43,551 nucleotides of DNA, taken from positions 83,728 to 127,278 of the forward strand of contig CACHAQ010000002.1 of assembly GCA_902577905.1 (NCBI GenBank), written 5' to 3'. The translations under genes were made by a program, and so were the position numbers. Below the pieces are notes generated by a model. The model did no database searches. It was not told the DNA's origin and worked only from the letters and a program-made list of their open reading frames with translations. Source of the DNA: an uncultured Alphaproteobacteria bacterium. Its GTDB lineage: Bacteria > Pseudomonadota > Alphaproteobacteria > HIMB59 > GCA-002718135. This document shows positions 18,882 through 27,490 of the stretch, in pieces (position 1 is the first letter of the stretch; the number at the start of each line of letters is the position of its first letter).

Positions 18882-21635
18882 TTATAACTTCTCAATTTTT
18901 GCTGCACAATATTTAAATTCTGGAATTTTTCCATATGGATCTAAAGCTGGGTTAGTTAAAAGATTAGCCGCAGACTCGTTATAACAAAATGGGATAAATA
19001 TAACTCCATCAGGAATTGCCCTATCTTGTCTTACTCTGATATCTATAGAGCCTCTTCTAGTTGAGACTTTTATTTTATCTCCAGCTTTCATATTATTTTT
19101 AATTATATCTTTAGGTGATATTGAAACCGAAGGTTCTGGTTCAATAGCATCTAAATTTGATGCCTTTCTAGTCATAGCTCCAGTATGCCAATGCTCTAAT
19201 TGCCTTCCTGTGGTTAGTATCATCGCAAATTCTTTATCAGGTACTTCATCTGGCGCAGTAACACTGGCTGGAACAAATTTACCTTTACCATTTTCATTTG
19301 GAAATTTATCACCAAAAACAATTTCATCTCCTGGTGTAGTTGGAGATTTACTTGGATAAGTTACAGAGTTTTCATTTTCTAATCTTTCCCAAGATATATT
19401 GTTTAATGAAGGCATTGTTAGTGACATTTCTTCATAAATTTCCTTGGGATGTTTGTATTTCCAATCTAAGCCAATTCTTTTTCCAAGTTCGTTCGTTATC
19501 CACCAATCTTCTTTAGCTTCACCTGGAGAGTCTAAAGCTTTTCTTCCCATCTGTACTTGTCTATTAGTATTAGTAACTGTTCCATTTTTTTCAGGCCATG
19601 CTGAAGCTGGGAAAATAACATCCGCATATGTTGCTGTTTCAGTTAAGAAAATATCTTGAACAACTAAATGGTCTAACATTTGTAAAGCTTCTCTTGCATG
19701 ATTAAGATCAGGGTCAGACATTGCTGGATTTTCACCAAGTATATACATCCCTTTAATTGTATTCTCATGAATAGCATCCATAATTTCAACAACAGTTAGA
19801 CCTTTTTTATCATCTAAAGGAGTGTTCCAAAGTTTTTCAAAAAAATCTTTATTATTATCTTTATCAACTAATTGGTAATCAGGATACATCATTGGTATAA
19901 GACCGGCATCTGACGCTCCTTGAACATTATTTTGTCCTCTTAAAGGATGTAAACCAGATCCTCTTTTTCCAACATTCCCTGTCATTAAAGCTAGAGAAAT
20001 TAAACATCTAGCATTGTCGGTACCATGTGTGTGTTGAGAAATTCCCATACCCCAAAAAATTATACCTTTATTTGTATTGGCATATAAACGTGCTACTTCT
20101 CTTATAAGTTCTGGGTCGATACCTGTTTCGTTTTCCATTATATCAGGTGAATAATTCATTAAATGTTTTCTTAATTTTTCAAATCCTTCAGTTTGTTTTT
20201 TAATATATTCGGAATTAAATAAATTTTCTTCGACAATAACATTCATTATTGAGTTTAAGAGAGCAACATCAGATCCTGGTTTAAATTGCAACATATGAGT
20301 TGCATGTTTTTTTAAGGAATGACCTCTAGGATCCATTACAATTAATTTGGAACCTTTTTTTGCAGCATTCTTAAAAAAAGTTGCTGCTACTGGATGATTT
20401 TCAGTAGGATTTGCTCCAATTACTATTATCACATCAGAATGTTCAACTTCATAGAATGGAGCAGTAACAGCTCCTGAACCAATAGTTTCTAATAAAGCAG
20501 CAACAGATGACGCATGACAAAGCCTTGTACAATGATCAACATTGTTAGTATTAAAACCAGTTCGTATCAATTTTTGAAATAAATATGCTTCTTCATTTGA
20601 ACATTTAGCTGATCCAAATCCTGCAAGATTACTTTTACCATTTCTTTGTTTTTTAAGTTTTAAAAATCCTTGTGCAGCATAGTTTAAAGCCTCATCCCAA
20701 GATGCTTCTTTAAAATATTCATGAATATTTGAAAAATTAATACTTGGATGTAAATCTTTTGGCTTATCTTTAATTCTAATCAATGGCTTTGTAAGTCTTT
20801 CTGGATTATTTACATAATCAAAACCAAATCGTCCCTTTACACATAATCTGTTCTTGTTTGCAGGACCATCAACACCATTAACGTATTTAATTTTGTTCTC
20901 TTTTACATTGTATTCTATCTGGCAACCAACGCCACAATAAGGACAAACGCTATCAATTTTTTTATCTACCTTACTATGACCAACACCATCCTTATCTACG
21001 ATGGATGCAGGCATTAATGCTCCAGTTGGACAAGCTTGTACACATTCACCACATGCTACACATGTGCTATCACCCATTGGATCATCAAAATCAAATACAA
21101 TTTTAGAATTTTCTCCTCGATATGCCATTCCAATAACATCGTTTACCTGAACCTCTCTACATGCTCTTACACAGAGATTACATTGGATGCATGCATCTAA
21201 ATTTACAGCCATACTTGGATGAGAAACATCTGGCTGACATGAAGTTTTTTTTGGAAATCTACTTTCTTTAACTTCAACTTTGTCTATCCATTTCCAAAAG
21301 TCAGAATTATTATCATGAGCGATTTCTTTTTTTGGCTGGTCTGCTAGAAGTAATTCAAAAACCAACTCTCTTGATTTTTTAGCCTTTTCTGAAGAAGTTT
21401 TTACCTTTATTCCATCAGTTGGTTTTCTAATACAAGATGCTGCCAAAACACGCTCTCCTTCTATTTCAACCATGCATGCTCTACAATTTCCATCTGCTCT
21501 ATAGCCAGGTTTATCGGAATAACATAAATGTGGAATTTCTGTTCCAAGTCTATTTGCAACTTGCCAAATAGTTTCATCAGGATTTGCTTCAACTAACTTT
21601 TCGTTTAAATAAAATTTTGTTTTCTCTTTAGTCAT
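18882..21635 (-). CDS. fdhA: NAD-linked formate dehydrogenase, catalytic (alpha) subunit
   Basis: This 917-residue molybdo/tungsto-enzyme subunit oxidises formate to CO2. In order it has a [2Fe-2S] domain (C38, C51, C54, C68), two ferredoxin-type [4Fe-4S] sites (C149/152/155/159 and C192/195/198/202) and the MopB [4Fe-4S] site (C231, C234, C238, C265). The bis-MGD domain carries the predicted metal ligand C373, followed by H374 (DHCTRLCHA). E. coli FdhF has selenocysteine at that position. The C-terminal dinucleotide-binding domain ends AAKIEKL. I see no NuoG-like His-Cys3 site between C68 and C149. It has no Tat signal, so it is cytoplasmic, as expected for FdsA-type enzymes. It overlaps fdhB by 8 bases. 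Confidence 0.93.
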   Translation of the reverse strand: MTKEKTKFYLNEKLVEANPDETIWQVANRLGTEIPHLCYSDKPGYRADGNCRACMVEIEGERVLAASCIRKPTDGIKVKTSSEKAKKSRELVFELLLADQPKKEIAHDNNSDFWKWIDKVEVKESRFPKKTSCQPDVSHPSMAVNLDACIQCNLCVRACREVQVNDVIGMAYRGENSKIVFDFDDPMGDSTCVACGECVQACPTGALMPASIVDKDGVGHSKVDKKIDSVCPYCGVGCQIEYNVKENKIKYVNGVDGPANKNRLCVKGRFGFDYVNNPERLTKPLIRIKDKPKDLHPSINFSNIHEYFKEASWDEALNYAAQGFLKLKKQRNGKSNLAGFGSAKCSNEEAYLFQKLIRTGFNTNNVDHCTRLCHASSVAALLETIGSGAVTAPFYEVEHSDVIIVIGANPTENHPVAATFFKNAAKKGSKLIVMDPRGHSLKKHATHMLQFKPGSDVALLNSIMNVIVEENLFNSEYIKKQTEGFEKLRKHLMNYSPDIMENETGIDPELIREVARLYANTNKGIIFWGMGISQHTHGTDNARCLISLALMTGNVGKRGSGLHPLRGQNNVQGASDAGLIPMMYPDYQLVDKDNNKDFFEKLWNTPLDDKKGLTVVEIMDAIHENTIKGMYILGENPAMSDPDLNHAREALQMLDHLVVQDIFLTETATYADVIFPASAWPEKNGTVTNTNRQVQMGRKALDSPGEAKEDWWITNELGKRIGLDWKYKHPKEIYEEMSLTMPSLNNISWERLENENSVTYPSKSPTTPGDEIVFGDKFPNENGKGKFVPASVTAPDEVPDKEFAMILTTGRQLEHWHTGAMTRKASNLDAIEPEPSVSISPKDIIKNNMKAGDKIKVSTRRGSIDIRVRQDRAIPDGVIFIPFCYNESAANLLTNPALDPYGKIPEFKYCAAKIEKL

Positions 21636-23331
21636 AAGTTATTTCATTGCTAAAATATTTTAAAACAGAATTTAATGGGTTTGTTGCAGCTTGTCCTAAA
21701 CCACATATCGATGCTTGAGCCATGACTTCACTTAAATCTTTTAATTTATCCTTGTTCCAATTTTTTTCTTGCATTAATTTTACAGTTTTCTCCGTACCGG
21801 AACGGCATGGTGTACATTGACCACAACTTTCCTCTTCAAAAAATTTTAGTAAATTAAGTGCAACATCTTTCATATTATCTTGATCCGATAAAACAACTAC
21901 CGCCGCTGAACCTAAAAAACATCCGGCATCCATTAATTCTTTCGATCCATAATCAAGTGGAATATCATTCATTGTAGCAGGGAGAATACCCCCTGATGCA
22001 CCTCCTGGAAGATATCCCTTAAAACTATGTCCATCGGCCATACCATCACAATACTCATCAATTAATTGCTGAATTGTTATCCCAGCTGGAGCAACTTTTA
22101 CTCCTGGGTTTTTTACTCTTCCTGATACTGAAAAACTATGAAAACCCTTATTTCCATTGGACCCCTTTTCAGCAAACCACTTTGCTCCTTTTTCAATTAT
22201 ATCTCTAACCCAAAAAAGAGTTTCTAAATTATTTGTTAAAGTAGGACATCCAAATAAACCAATTTCAGCCACATAAGGCGGTCTATGCCTTGGCAATCCT
22301 CTCTTGCCTTCAATACTTTCTATCATTGCTGATTCTTCTCCACAGATATAGGCTCCTGCCCCTCTTCTTACTATGAAAAAGTCTCTTGGAATTATTTCTT
22401 CATCTTCCATTTTATTTATTTCATCAATTAAAATTTTTATAACTGCTGGATATTCATCTCTCATATAAATGTAAACTTTATGAGCATTTATAAAATAGGA
22501 GGCAATTAAAGCTCCTTCTAAAAATCTATGTGGATCACTTTCTAAATATGACCTATCTTTGAATGTTCCTGGTTCACCTTCATCACCATTAACAGCAACA
22601 TATTTTTTACCATTGTAATTTGAGACAATTTCCCATTTTTTTCCTGTAGGAAATCCAGCGCCACCCTTCCCTTTCAATCCGCTTTCATTTAATGAATCCA
22701 AAACTTGTTTTTTTGAAATTACCCCATTACGTATTTTGTTGGCAATTTCATAACCACCATTTTTTTTATAAGAAGATAAATTTATATAATCTGGAATGAA
22801 GGGTTCAAAACTTTTTTCATCGATTGTTTTTTTAACTTTATCAAAATTAGCCACATCAACATAATTTTTTCCTACGCAGACAGTAGGAGCAACATTACAT
22901 CTTCCCATGCATGGCCCAGGTATGACTTTTATATTTTTATTTTCTAATTTTTTTATATCTTGAAGTAATTTGTGTGCGCCAAATAATTCACACGTTAAAC
23001 TTTCACAAACTCTTACAACATTCACTGGGTTATAATCTTTACTATCTTTAACAATATTAAAGTGAGCATAAAAAGTTGCAACTTCATAAATTTCAGAAAG
23101 TGGTAAGTTAATAATAGTAGATAAAGCTACTAGATGTTTATCGTACAAAACACCAAATTTATCCTGTAATATATGCAAATATTCTATTAATTCATCTCGC
23201 TTAAATATTAATCCTGAAAACAATTTAGAAACTTCATCTAAATATTTATCTTCGACTTGTCTTCCTTTTGGAGTCCAACGTCTTTTCTTCTTTTTTAAAG
23301 AAGTTTCTGTTTGAGAAACAAATTTATCCAT
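21628..23331 (-). CDS. fdhB: NAD-linked formate dehydrogenase, diaphorase subunit (NuoE-NuoF fusion)
   Basis: The 567 residues combine two complex-I modules. The first is a NuoE/FdsG-like thioredoxin-fold domain whose [2Fe-2S] ligands are C109, C114, C141 and C145. The second is a NuoF/FdsB-like part with GKGGAGFPTG (221-230) for NADH, NGDEGEPGTFKDR for FMN, and [4Fe-4S] ligands C503, C506, C509 and C543. Electrons from FdhA would pass to FMN and NAD+. In Rhodobacter-type FDS these are separate FdsG and FdsB proteins. The first 30 residues are Lys/Arg-rich. A TATAAT lies 10 bases upstream of the ATG. Confidence 0.92.
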   Translation of the reverse strand: MDKFVSQTETSLKKKKRRWTPKGRQVEDKYLDEVSKLFSGLIFKRDELIEYLHILQDKFGVLYDKHLVALSTIINLPLSEIYEVATFYAHFNIVKDSKDYNPVNVVRVCESLTCELFGAHKLLQDIKKLENKNIKVIPGPCMGRCNVAPTVCVGKNYVDVANFDKVKKTIDEKSFEPFIPDYINLSSYKKNGGYEIANKIRNGVISKKQVLDSLNESGLKGKGGAGFPTGKKWEIVSNYNGKKYVAVNGDEGEPGTFKDRSYLESDPHRFLEGALIASYFINAHKVYIYMRDEYPAVIKILIDEINKMEDEEIIPRDFFIVRRGAGAYICGEESAMIESIEGKRGLPRHRPPYVAEIGLFGCPTLTNNLETLFWVRDIIEKGAKWFAEKGSNGNKGFHSFSVSGRVKNPGVKVAPAGITIQQLIDEYCDGMADGHSFKGYLPGGASGGILPATMNDIPLDYGSKELMDAGCFLGSAAVVVLSDQDNMKDVALNLLKFFEEESCGQCTPCRSGTEKTVKLMQEKNWNKDKLKDLSEVMAQASICGLGQAATNPLNSVLKYFSNEITYD

Positions 23332-23341
23332 TCCAATTAAT

Positions 23342-23347
23342 ATTATA
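23342..23347 (-). promoter_or_regulatory. Candidate -10 box for fdhB
   Basis: The 40-base gap between the divergent fdhB and tusA genes contains a perfect TATAAT on the minus strand (23347-23342), ending 10 bases before the fdhB ATG. Transcription would begin about four bases before the start codon, so the mRNA would be nearly leaderless. No good -35 lies at the right distance (GTTTTC at 17 bases), which may point to an activator. Confidence 0.35.
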
Positions 23348-23371
23348 CTATATATTAAGTATCAGAAAACT

Positions 23372-23623
23372 ATGAAAGATTCAGTTGAAAATGAAGAATT
23401 AGTTCTTGATACTAGTGGTACAGAATGTCCTATACCCGTGCTTAAGGCTAGGAAACTTGCTTCAGAATTAAACAAGGATACAATTATTAAAATTATTGCA
23501 ACTGATCCCTTGGCTGAAGCAGACTTTGAACATTATTGTGATCAGTCCAACTATGAATATTTAAGTTGTAAAAAAATTAAAGATAAAATTGTAATTCGTT
23601 ATAAATTTAAAATTAAAAATTAA
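23372..23623 (+). CDS. TusA/SirA-family sulfur-carrier protein
   Basis: This 83-residue protein has the TusA signature CPIPVLKARK, with the sulfur-carrying cysteine at C19 and the CPxP motif intact. The beta-alpha-beta layout through DPLAEADFEHYCDQS is also of the TusA type. TusA proteins take persulfide sulfur from IscS-like desulfurases and pass it to tRNA thiolation, dissimilatory sulfur or molybdenum-cofactor pathways. Here it is divergent from fdhB and convergent with moeA (stops share TTAA). That context suggests a role in sulfur supply for the bis-MGD cofactor or FdhD, but this is inference. It could equally be the housekeeping TusA. Confidence 0.85.
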   Translation: MKDSVENEELVLDTSGTECPIPVLKARKLASELNKDTIIKIIATDPLAEADFEHYCDQSNYEYLSCKKIKDKIVIRYKFKIKN

Positions 23624-24834
23624 AATAAACTTTCGTAATTATAAAAGTCAAATATATCTCCTTTGTTTACTTGAGAAACATTTTCATCAATTTCAATTAT
23701 ACCATCTGAATAGGATATAGAACTAATCATTCCAGAACCTTGTTTAGGGAATTTATTTGCAATATTTTTATTATTTATAGTTTCTTTATTTACGCGTAAC
23801 CACTCCATTCTTTTTGTTTTTTTCTTCATAGAAAAATTTGCTGTAATTTTACTTGAAGATGGGAGCTTGAAATTTCCACCAGATATTTTTTCAATTAATG
23901 GTTTTACTAACATTGCATATAGTAATTGAACAGAAACTGGATTACCTGGTAAGCAAATTATATAGCACTTATTTATTTTTCCAACTGCAATAGGTCTCCC
24001 TGGTTTTATTGCTGCTCTCCAAAAATATATCTTACCTATTTCAGATAAAACTTTAATTAAATGATCTTCATCACCAACAGATGCGCCACCAGCAGTTATT
24101 ATTACATTAAATTTTTTTGAAGTATTAAAAATTTTGTTTTTAATTAATTTAAAATTATCTTTGAGATTTCCACAATATTTTTTTTCTATAAAATTCTTAT
24201 CAAGTAAATTATTTAAACTATAATAATTTGAATTATTAATTTCAGAATTTTTTAAATTTTTAGTTGGTTTTCGTAATTCATTACCACTTGTAAAGAAACC
24301 AATTTTAATTTTTTTAAATACTTTTATTTTACTAATACCAGTAGCAGCAATTAAATTTATATTTTGTTGATTTAATTTAGACCCCTTTTCCAATATTTTT
24401 TGGTTTTTTTTTATATCTTCACCCTTTAATCTATGATTATCTCCAAATTTTGGAATTTTAATTAAATGAATTTTATTTCCTTTCTTGTATGTATTTTCCT
24501 GCATAACTACAGTTGATGAATTCGAAGGCATTTTTGCGCCAGTAAAAATTCTAACTGCCTCACCAGGTTTTACTTTTATATTTTTGTTATCTCCAGCTGC
24601 TATTCGTCTATTACAAAAAAAAACTTTTTTTGTTTTTAAATCTGTTTTTAAAATAGCATAACCGTCTACAGCAGAATTATTAAAAGGAGGCAAATTAATT
24701 TTACTTTTTATATTTTCATAAAGAAATCTATCCTCTGAATTTTCTAAATTAACTTTTTCAGAGTTAAAAATTACAATCTTTTGTTTTTTAAATAAATTAA
24801 CAATTTGTTTTTTGGTTAGAGGTGATTTATTCAT
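23620..24834 (-). CDS. moeA: Molybdopterin molybdenumtransferase MoeA
   Basis: MoeA inserts molybdate (or tungstate) into adenylylated molybdopterin. The 404-residue protein shows the N-terminal PPFNNSAVDGYA motif (residues 49-60), EAVRIFTGAKMPSNSSTVVM, the catalytic-domain ITAGGASVGDEDHL, and KPGRPIAVGK followed by LPGNPVSV. Length is typical. It is very Lys/Asn/Ile-rich, more so than the core genes. The ATG shares a base with the mobB stop, so mobB and moeA are coupled. Its own stop overlaps the convergent tusA stop. I cannot tell from sequence whether it handles Mo or W. Confidence 0.93.
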   Translation of the reverse strand: MNKSPLTKKQIVNLFKKQKIVIFNSEKVNLENSEDRFLYENIKSKINLPPFNNSAVDGYAILKTDLKTKKVFFCNRRIAAGDNKNIKVKPGEAVRIFTGAKMPSNSSTVVMQENTYKKGNKIHLIKIPKFGDNHRLKGEDIKKNQKILEKGSKLNQQNINLIAATGISKIKVFKKIKIGFFTSGNELRKPTKNLKNSEINNSNYYSLNNLLDKNFIEKKYCGNLKDNFKLIKNKIFNTSKKFNVIITAGGASVGDEDHLIKVLSEIGKIYFWRAAIKPGRPIAVGKINKCYIICLPGNPVSVQLLYAMLVKPLIEKISGGNFKLPSSSKITANFSMKKKTKRMEWLRVNKETINNKNIANKFPKQGSGMISSISYSDGIIEIDENVSQVNKGDIFDFYNYESLF

Positions 24835-25316
24835 TAAAATTCTCTCAAAATAAAATGGACTATATTATCAATTTCGTCATTCTTAAAAATTTTCAAGTCA
24901 GTTTCAAGTTTATTATTTGAAATAATAGCTTTTATATTTTTAATTTTGGTAAATAAGTAATTATCATTATCATTTTTAATTATTTCAATTTTTGGGTGAT
25001 TTTCTTTTTTAAACCCTTCCACTATTACAATATCAATTTCTGAAAGTTGATTAATTAATTCATCTAATGTTTTTTCTTTTGAATTGTTTAGCTCTGATAT
25101 TTTAACCCATCGCTTTGATGAACTAACTATTACTTGAGAAGATCCTGCTAATCTATGCTTAAAGCTATCTGTATTCTCATGATCTATATCAAATTCGTGA
25201 TGTGCATGTTTAATTGAAGCAACACGAAAATTTTTAGAGCTAAGTTTATTTATAATTTTAGTTGCAATAGTTGTTTTACCTGAGTCCTTCCAGCCAACAA
25301 TTCCTACTATTTTCAT
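24834..25316 (-). CDS. mobB: Molybdopterin-guanine dinucleotide biosynthesis adaptor MobB
   Basis: The 160-residue P-loop protein has a Walker A GWKDSGKTT (residues 8-16), followed by the MobB pattern SIKHAHHEFDID and the VEGFKKENHPKIEI segment. MobB binds GTP and assists MobA in making the guanine dinucleotide form of the cofactor, the form FDH needs. It starts four bases inside the end of the upstream permease gene and runs directly into moeA. Lys/Asn-rich segments toward the C-terminus look like drift. Confidence 0.92.
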   Translation of the reverse strand: MKIVGIVGWKDSGKTTIATKIINKLSSKNFRVASIKHAHHEFDIDHENTDSFKHRLAGSSQVIVSSSKRWVKISELNNSKEKTLDELINQLSEIDIVIVEGFKKENHPKIEIIKNDNDNYLFTKIKNIKAIISNNKLETDLKIFKNDEIDNIVHFILREF

Positions 25317-26005
25317 TTAACAGGTCTATTATTTAATAAATATACAAGCGAGTAAATAATTATTGTTATTGATATTAAAACTAAACCTAATGCCATAGCG
25401 TATTCTAAATTTCCCATTCTAGTTTCTAACGATATAGCAGTTGTCATTACTCGTGTATAATGATCAATATTACCACCCACAATCATAACTGCACCAACTT
25501 CTGAAATTGCTCTGCCAAAAGCAGATAATAATGTTGTTATTAATAAAAAATAACTATGGTTAAATAAAAGTTTTACAGAACCCAAAAAAGGAATATTTAA
25601 GGATCTTATTTGATCTTTAAATTCATACCAATTTTTAGAAAATATCTCATGAGATAATGAAGCAATTATTGGAAAAATTATTATAGTTTGAGCAATAATC
25701 ATCGCAGAAGGTGTATAGAGAAGTTGTAAGATACCTAAAGGTCCACCTGATGCAAAAATAAAATAAACAATTAAACCAACTACAACTGGAGGAATTCCCA
25801 TCAATGAGTTAATAATTATTAAAATAATTTTTTTGAAATAAAAATTATAAATTGCAAAATAATACCCTACTATAAATCCTAATAATGATGCAATAATTAG
25901 GGCAGTAAAACTTACAAATAATGATAAAAGTATAATGTCCCATAGTTCATTATCTAAAGTAATAATTAATAGTATGGAATTTGTGAAAATTTCTAATATG
26001 TTCAT
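25313..26005 (-). CDS. Tungstate/molybdate ABC transporter permease (TupB-like)
   Basis: This 230-residue inner-membrane permease has five to six predicted helices (about residues 22-52, 60-84, 98-118, 150-168 and 202-224). The ABC-coupling EAA-type loop FGRAISEVGAVMIVGGN is near 163-179. The sequence [21 protein letters not shown] followed by LLYTPSAMIIAQ is what I associate with TupB, the tungstate permease, more than ModB. It heads a permease-mobB-moeA operon. Neither a binding protein nor an ATPase gene accompanies it, so TupA and TupC must be elsewhere or replaced. Its start lies 26 bases from the divergent fdhD. Confidence 0.8.
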   Translation of the reverse strand: MNILEIFTNSILLIITLDNELWDIILLSLFVSFTALIIASLLGFIVGYYFAIYNFYFKKIILIIINSLMGIPPVVVGLIVYFIFASGGPLGILQLLYTPSAMIIAQTIIIFPIIASLSHEIFSKNWYEFKDQIRSLNIPFLGSVKLLFNHSYFLLITTLLSAFGRAISEVGAVMIVGGNIDHYTRVMTTAISLETRMGNLEYAMALGLVLISITIIIYSLVYLLNNRPVK

Positions 26006-26031
26006 TTATATTATTAGTTTAATTACAACAT

Positions 26032-26850
26032 ATGGCAAAAAAAGAGAAATATTTAGTCTCACCTGATATTAATAATAAGTCCTTAATTACAAAACTAAAT
26101 GGTTTTGATGAGAAAGGGAATAAAATAATTTCTAAAGTTATTAATGAAAAAGCTCTTACAATTTTTCTTAATAATCAAGAGATAGTAACGCTAATGTCTA
26201 TTAGTGATCACCCAAAATATCTTGCAGTTGGGTATTTATTGAATCAAAATATGCTTAGGAAAAATGACATAATTACAAAAGTTGAAATTGATAAAGATTT
26301 AGGTGTGGTTGTTGTACGAACAAAGCGTAAAACAAATTATGAAAACAAATTAAGAAAGAAAATAACAACTAGTGGTTGTGCAATAGGTACGGTATTTGGG
26401 GATATCTATGCGGAAATAAAAAAATCAAAATTAAAATCTAAAAAGAAAATTAAACATAAATGGATTTATGAAATTTCAAAAAAAATTACATTAACACCGA
26501 GCTTATATTTAGAAACAGGAGCAATACATGGTTGTGCCATTATTCATAATAATAAACCATTGATTTATATGGAAGACGTTGGGAGACATAATGCTGTAGA
26601 TAAAATTGCAGGTTTTATGTTTTTAAAAAAAATTAGCTCTTCAAACAAAATTTTTTACACCACAGGAAGACTAACTAGTGAAATGGTTATTAAAACTATA
26701 AAAATGGGTATTCCAATATTAATTTCTAGATCAGGATTCACAGCATGGGGTGTAGAGCTGGCGAGAGGCTCGAATTTAACACTTATTGGACGAGCAAAAG
26801 GAAAAAAATATTTAGCACTTTCTGGAGAACATAGAATTGACCATAAATAA
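26032..26850 (+). CDS. fdhD: Formate dehydrogenase sulfurtransferase FdhD
   Basis: FdhD passes sulfur from a cysteine desulfurase to the bis-MGD cofactor and is required for FDH activity. The 272-residue protein shows TLMSISDHPKYLAVGYLL, YMEDVGRHNAVDKIAG and the C-terminal SRSGFTAWGVELAR, all FdhD hallmarks. The active loop reads TTSGCAIGTVFG (112-123). C116 matches E. coli C121, but the second Cys of CxxC is a glycine. It is a cytoplasmic protein and starts 26 bases from the divergent permease gene. Its 3' end overlaps mobA by 14 bases. Confidence 0.92.
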   Translation: MAKKEKYLVSPDINNKSLITKLNGFDEKGNKIISKVINEKALTIFLNNQEIVTLMSISDHPKYLAVGYLLNQNMLRKNDIITKVEIDKDLGVVVVRTKRKTNYENKLRKKITTSGCAIGTVFGDIYAEIKKSKLKSKKKIKHKWIYEISKKITLTPSLYLETGAIHGCAIIHNNKPLIYMEDVGRHNAVDKIAGFMFLKKISSSNKIFYTTGRLTSEMVIKTIKMGIPILISRSGFTAWGVELARGSNLTLIGRAKGKKYLALSGEHRIDHK

Positions 26851-27439
26851 GAAAAAAATTTTGTTTGCTATACTTGCTGGAGGTCAGTCAAAAAGATTTG
26901 GAGGTGGATTTAAAGCTTTTGCAAAAATAAATGGAATTACAATCTTAGACAAAATAATAAACAAGCTTAAAAAATATAATAATGAAATAATAATAAATGC
27001 TAATGACTTAAAAAGTTTTAAGAAAATTAATTACCCAATAATTGAAGATAAATTCAAAGGTTTTGTAGGGCCTTTAGCAGGGATTCACACATCTATGTTG
27101 TGGACTAAAGAAAATTATATAAACAAAGAATGGGTTTTTACTGTTCCAAGTGATACCCCATTTTTACCCAATAATCTTTTAGATAAATTTTTAGAGGCAT
27201 ATGATCAAAACATAAAAATATTGATTGCAAGATCAAATAGTAGGCATCATCCTGTAATAGCAATGTGGCATATATCGTTAATAAATAGTTTAGAAAATGA
27301 GTTAAAATTAAAAAATAGTAAAATTATGTTTTGGGTAAAAAAACACAAATATAAATTTGTTGAATTCGACAAAAGCCAGGAAAAGAATTTTTTCAATGTT
27401 AATACTCAAGAAGAATGGAATACTGCAAAAAATATCTAA
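26837..27439 (+). CDS. mobA: Molybdenum cofactor guanylyltransferase MobA
   Basis: MobA transfers GMP from GTP to Mo-molybdopterin to make MGD. The 200-residue nucleotidyltransferase has LAGGQSKRFGGG (residues 13-24) with the following lysine K26, GPLAGIHTSMLW for guanine recognition, and VPSDTPFLP carrying the metal-binding Asp. The only plausible start is a TTG at 26837, inside the last codons of fdhD. There is no ATG before the essential N-terminal strand, so fdhD and mobA are probably coupled translationally. The C-terminal third is Lys/Asn-rich. Confidence 0.9.
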   Translation: MTINKKKILFAILAGGQSKRFGGGFKAFAKINGITILDKIINKLKKYNNEIIINANDLKSFKKINYPIIEDKFKGFVGPLAGIHTSMLWTKENYINKEWVFTVPSDTPFLPNNLLDKFLEAYDQNIKILIARSNSRHHPVIAMWHISLINSLENELKLKNSKIMFWVKKHKYKFVEFDKSQEKNFFNVNTQEEWNTAKNI

Positions 27440-27490
27440 GTTTAATATAAATATATAAAAAATATTTTTTTTGTATAAAGAATATTTTGA

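Noticed and set aside
18875..18934. Sixty-residue version of the small lipoprotein
   Set aside because: The 20 added residues are hydrophilic, hide the signal peptide and overlap fdhA.
20510..20540. Selenocysteine in FdhA
   Set aside because: The predicted metal-ligand codon is an ordinary Cys codon (C373); no in-frame TGA is present.
23332..23371. Molybdenum-cofactor riboswitch upstream of FDH or moeA genes
   Set aside because: The gaps (40 bases here, 26 bases upstream of fdhD) are far too short for that RNA and no matching fold was seen.
27440..27490. AT-only run between mobA and the YeiH gene as a terminator
   Set aside because: It is just A/T tracts with no GC stem; AT-rich background explains it.
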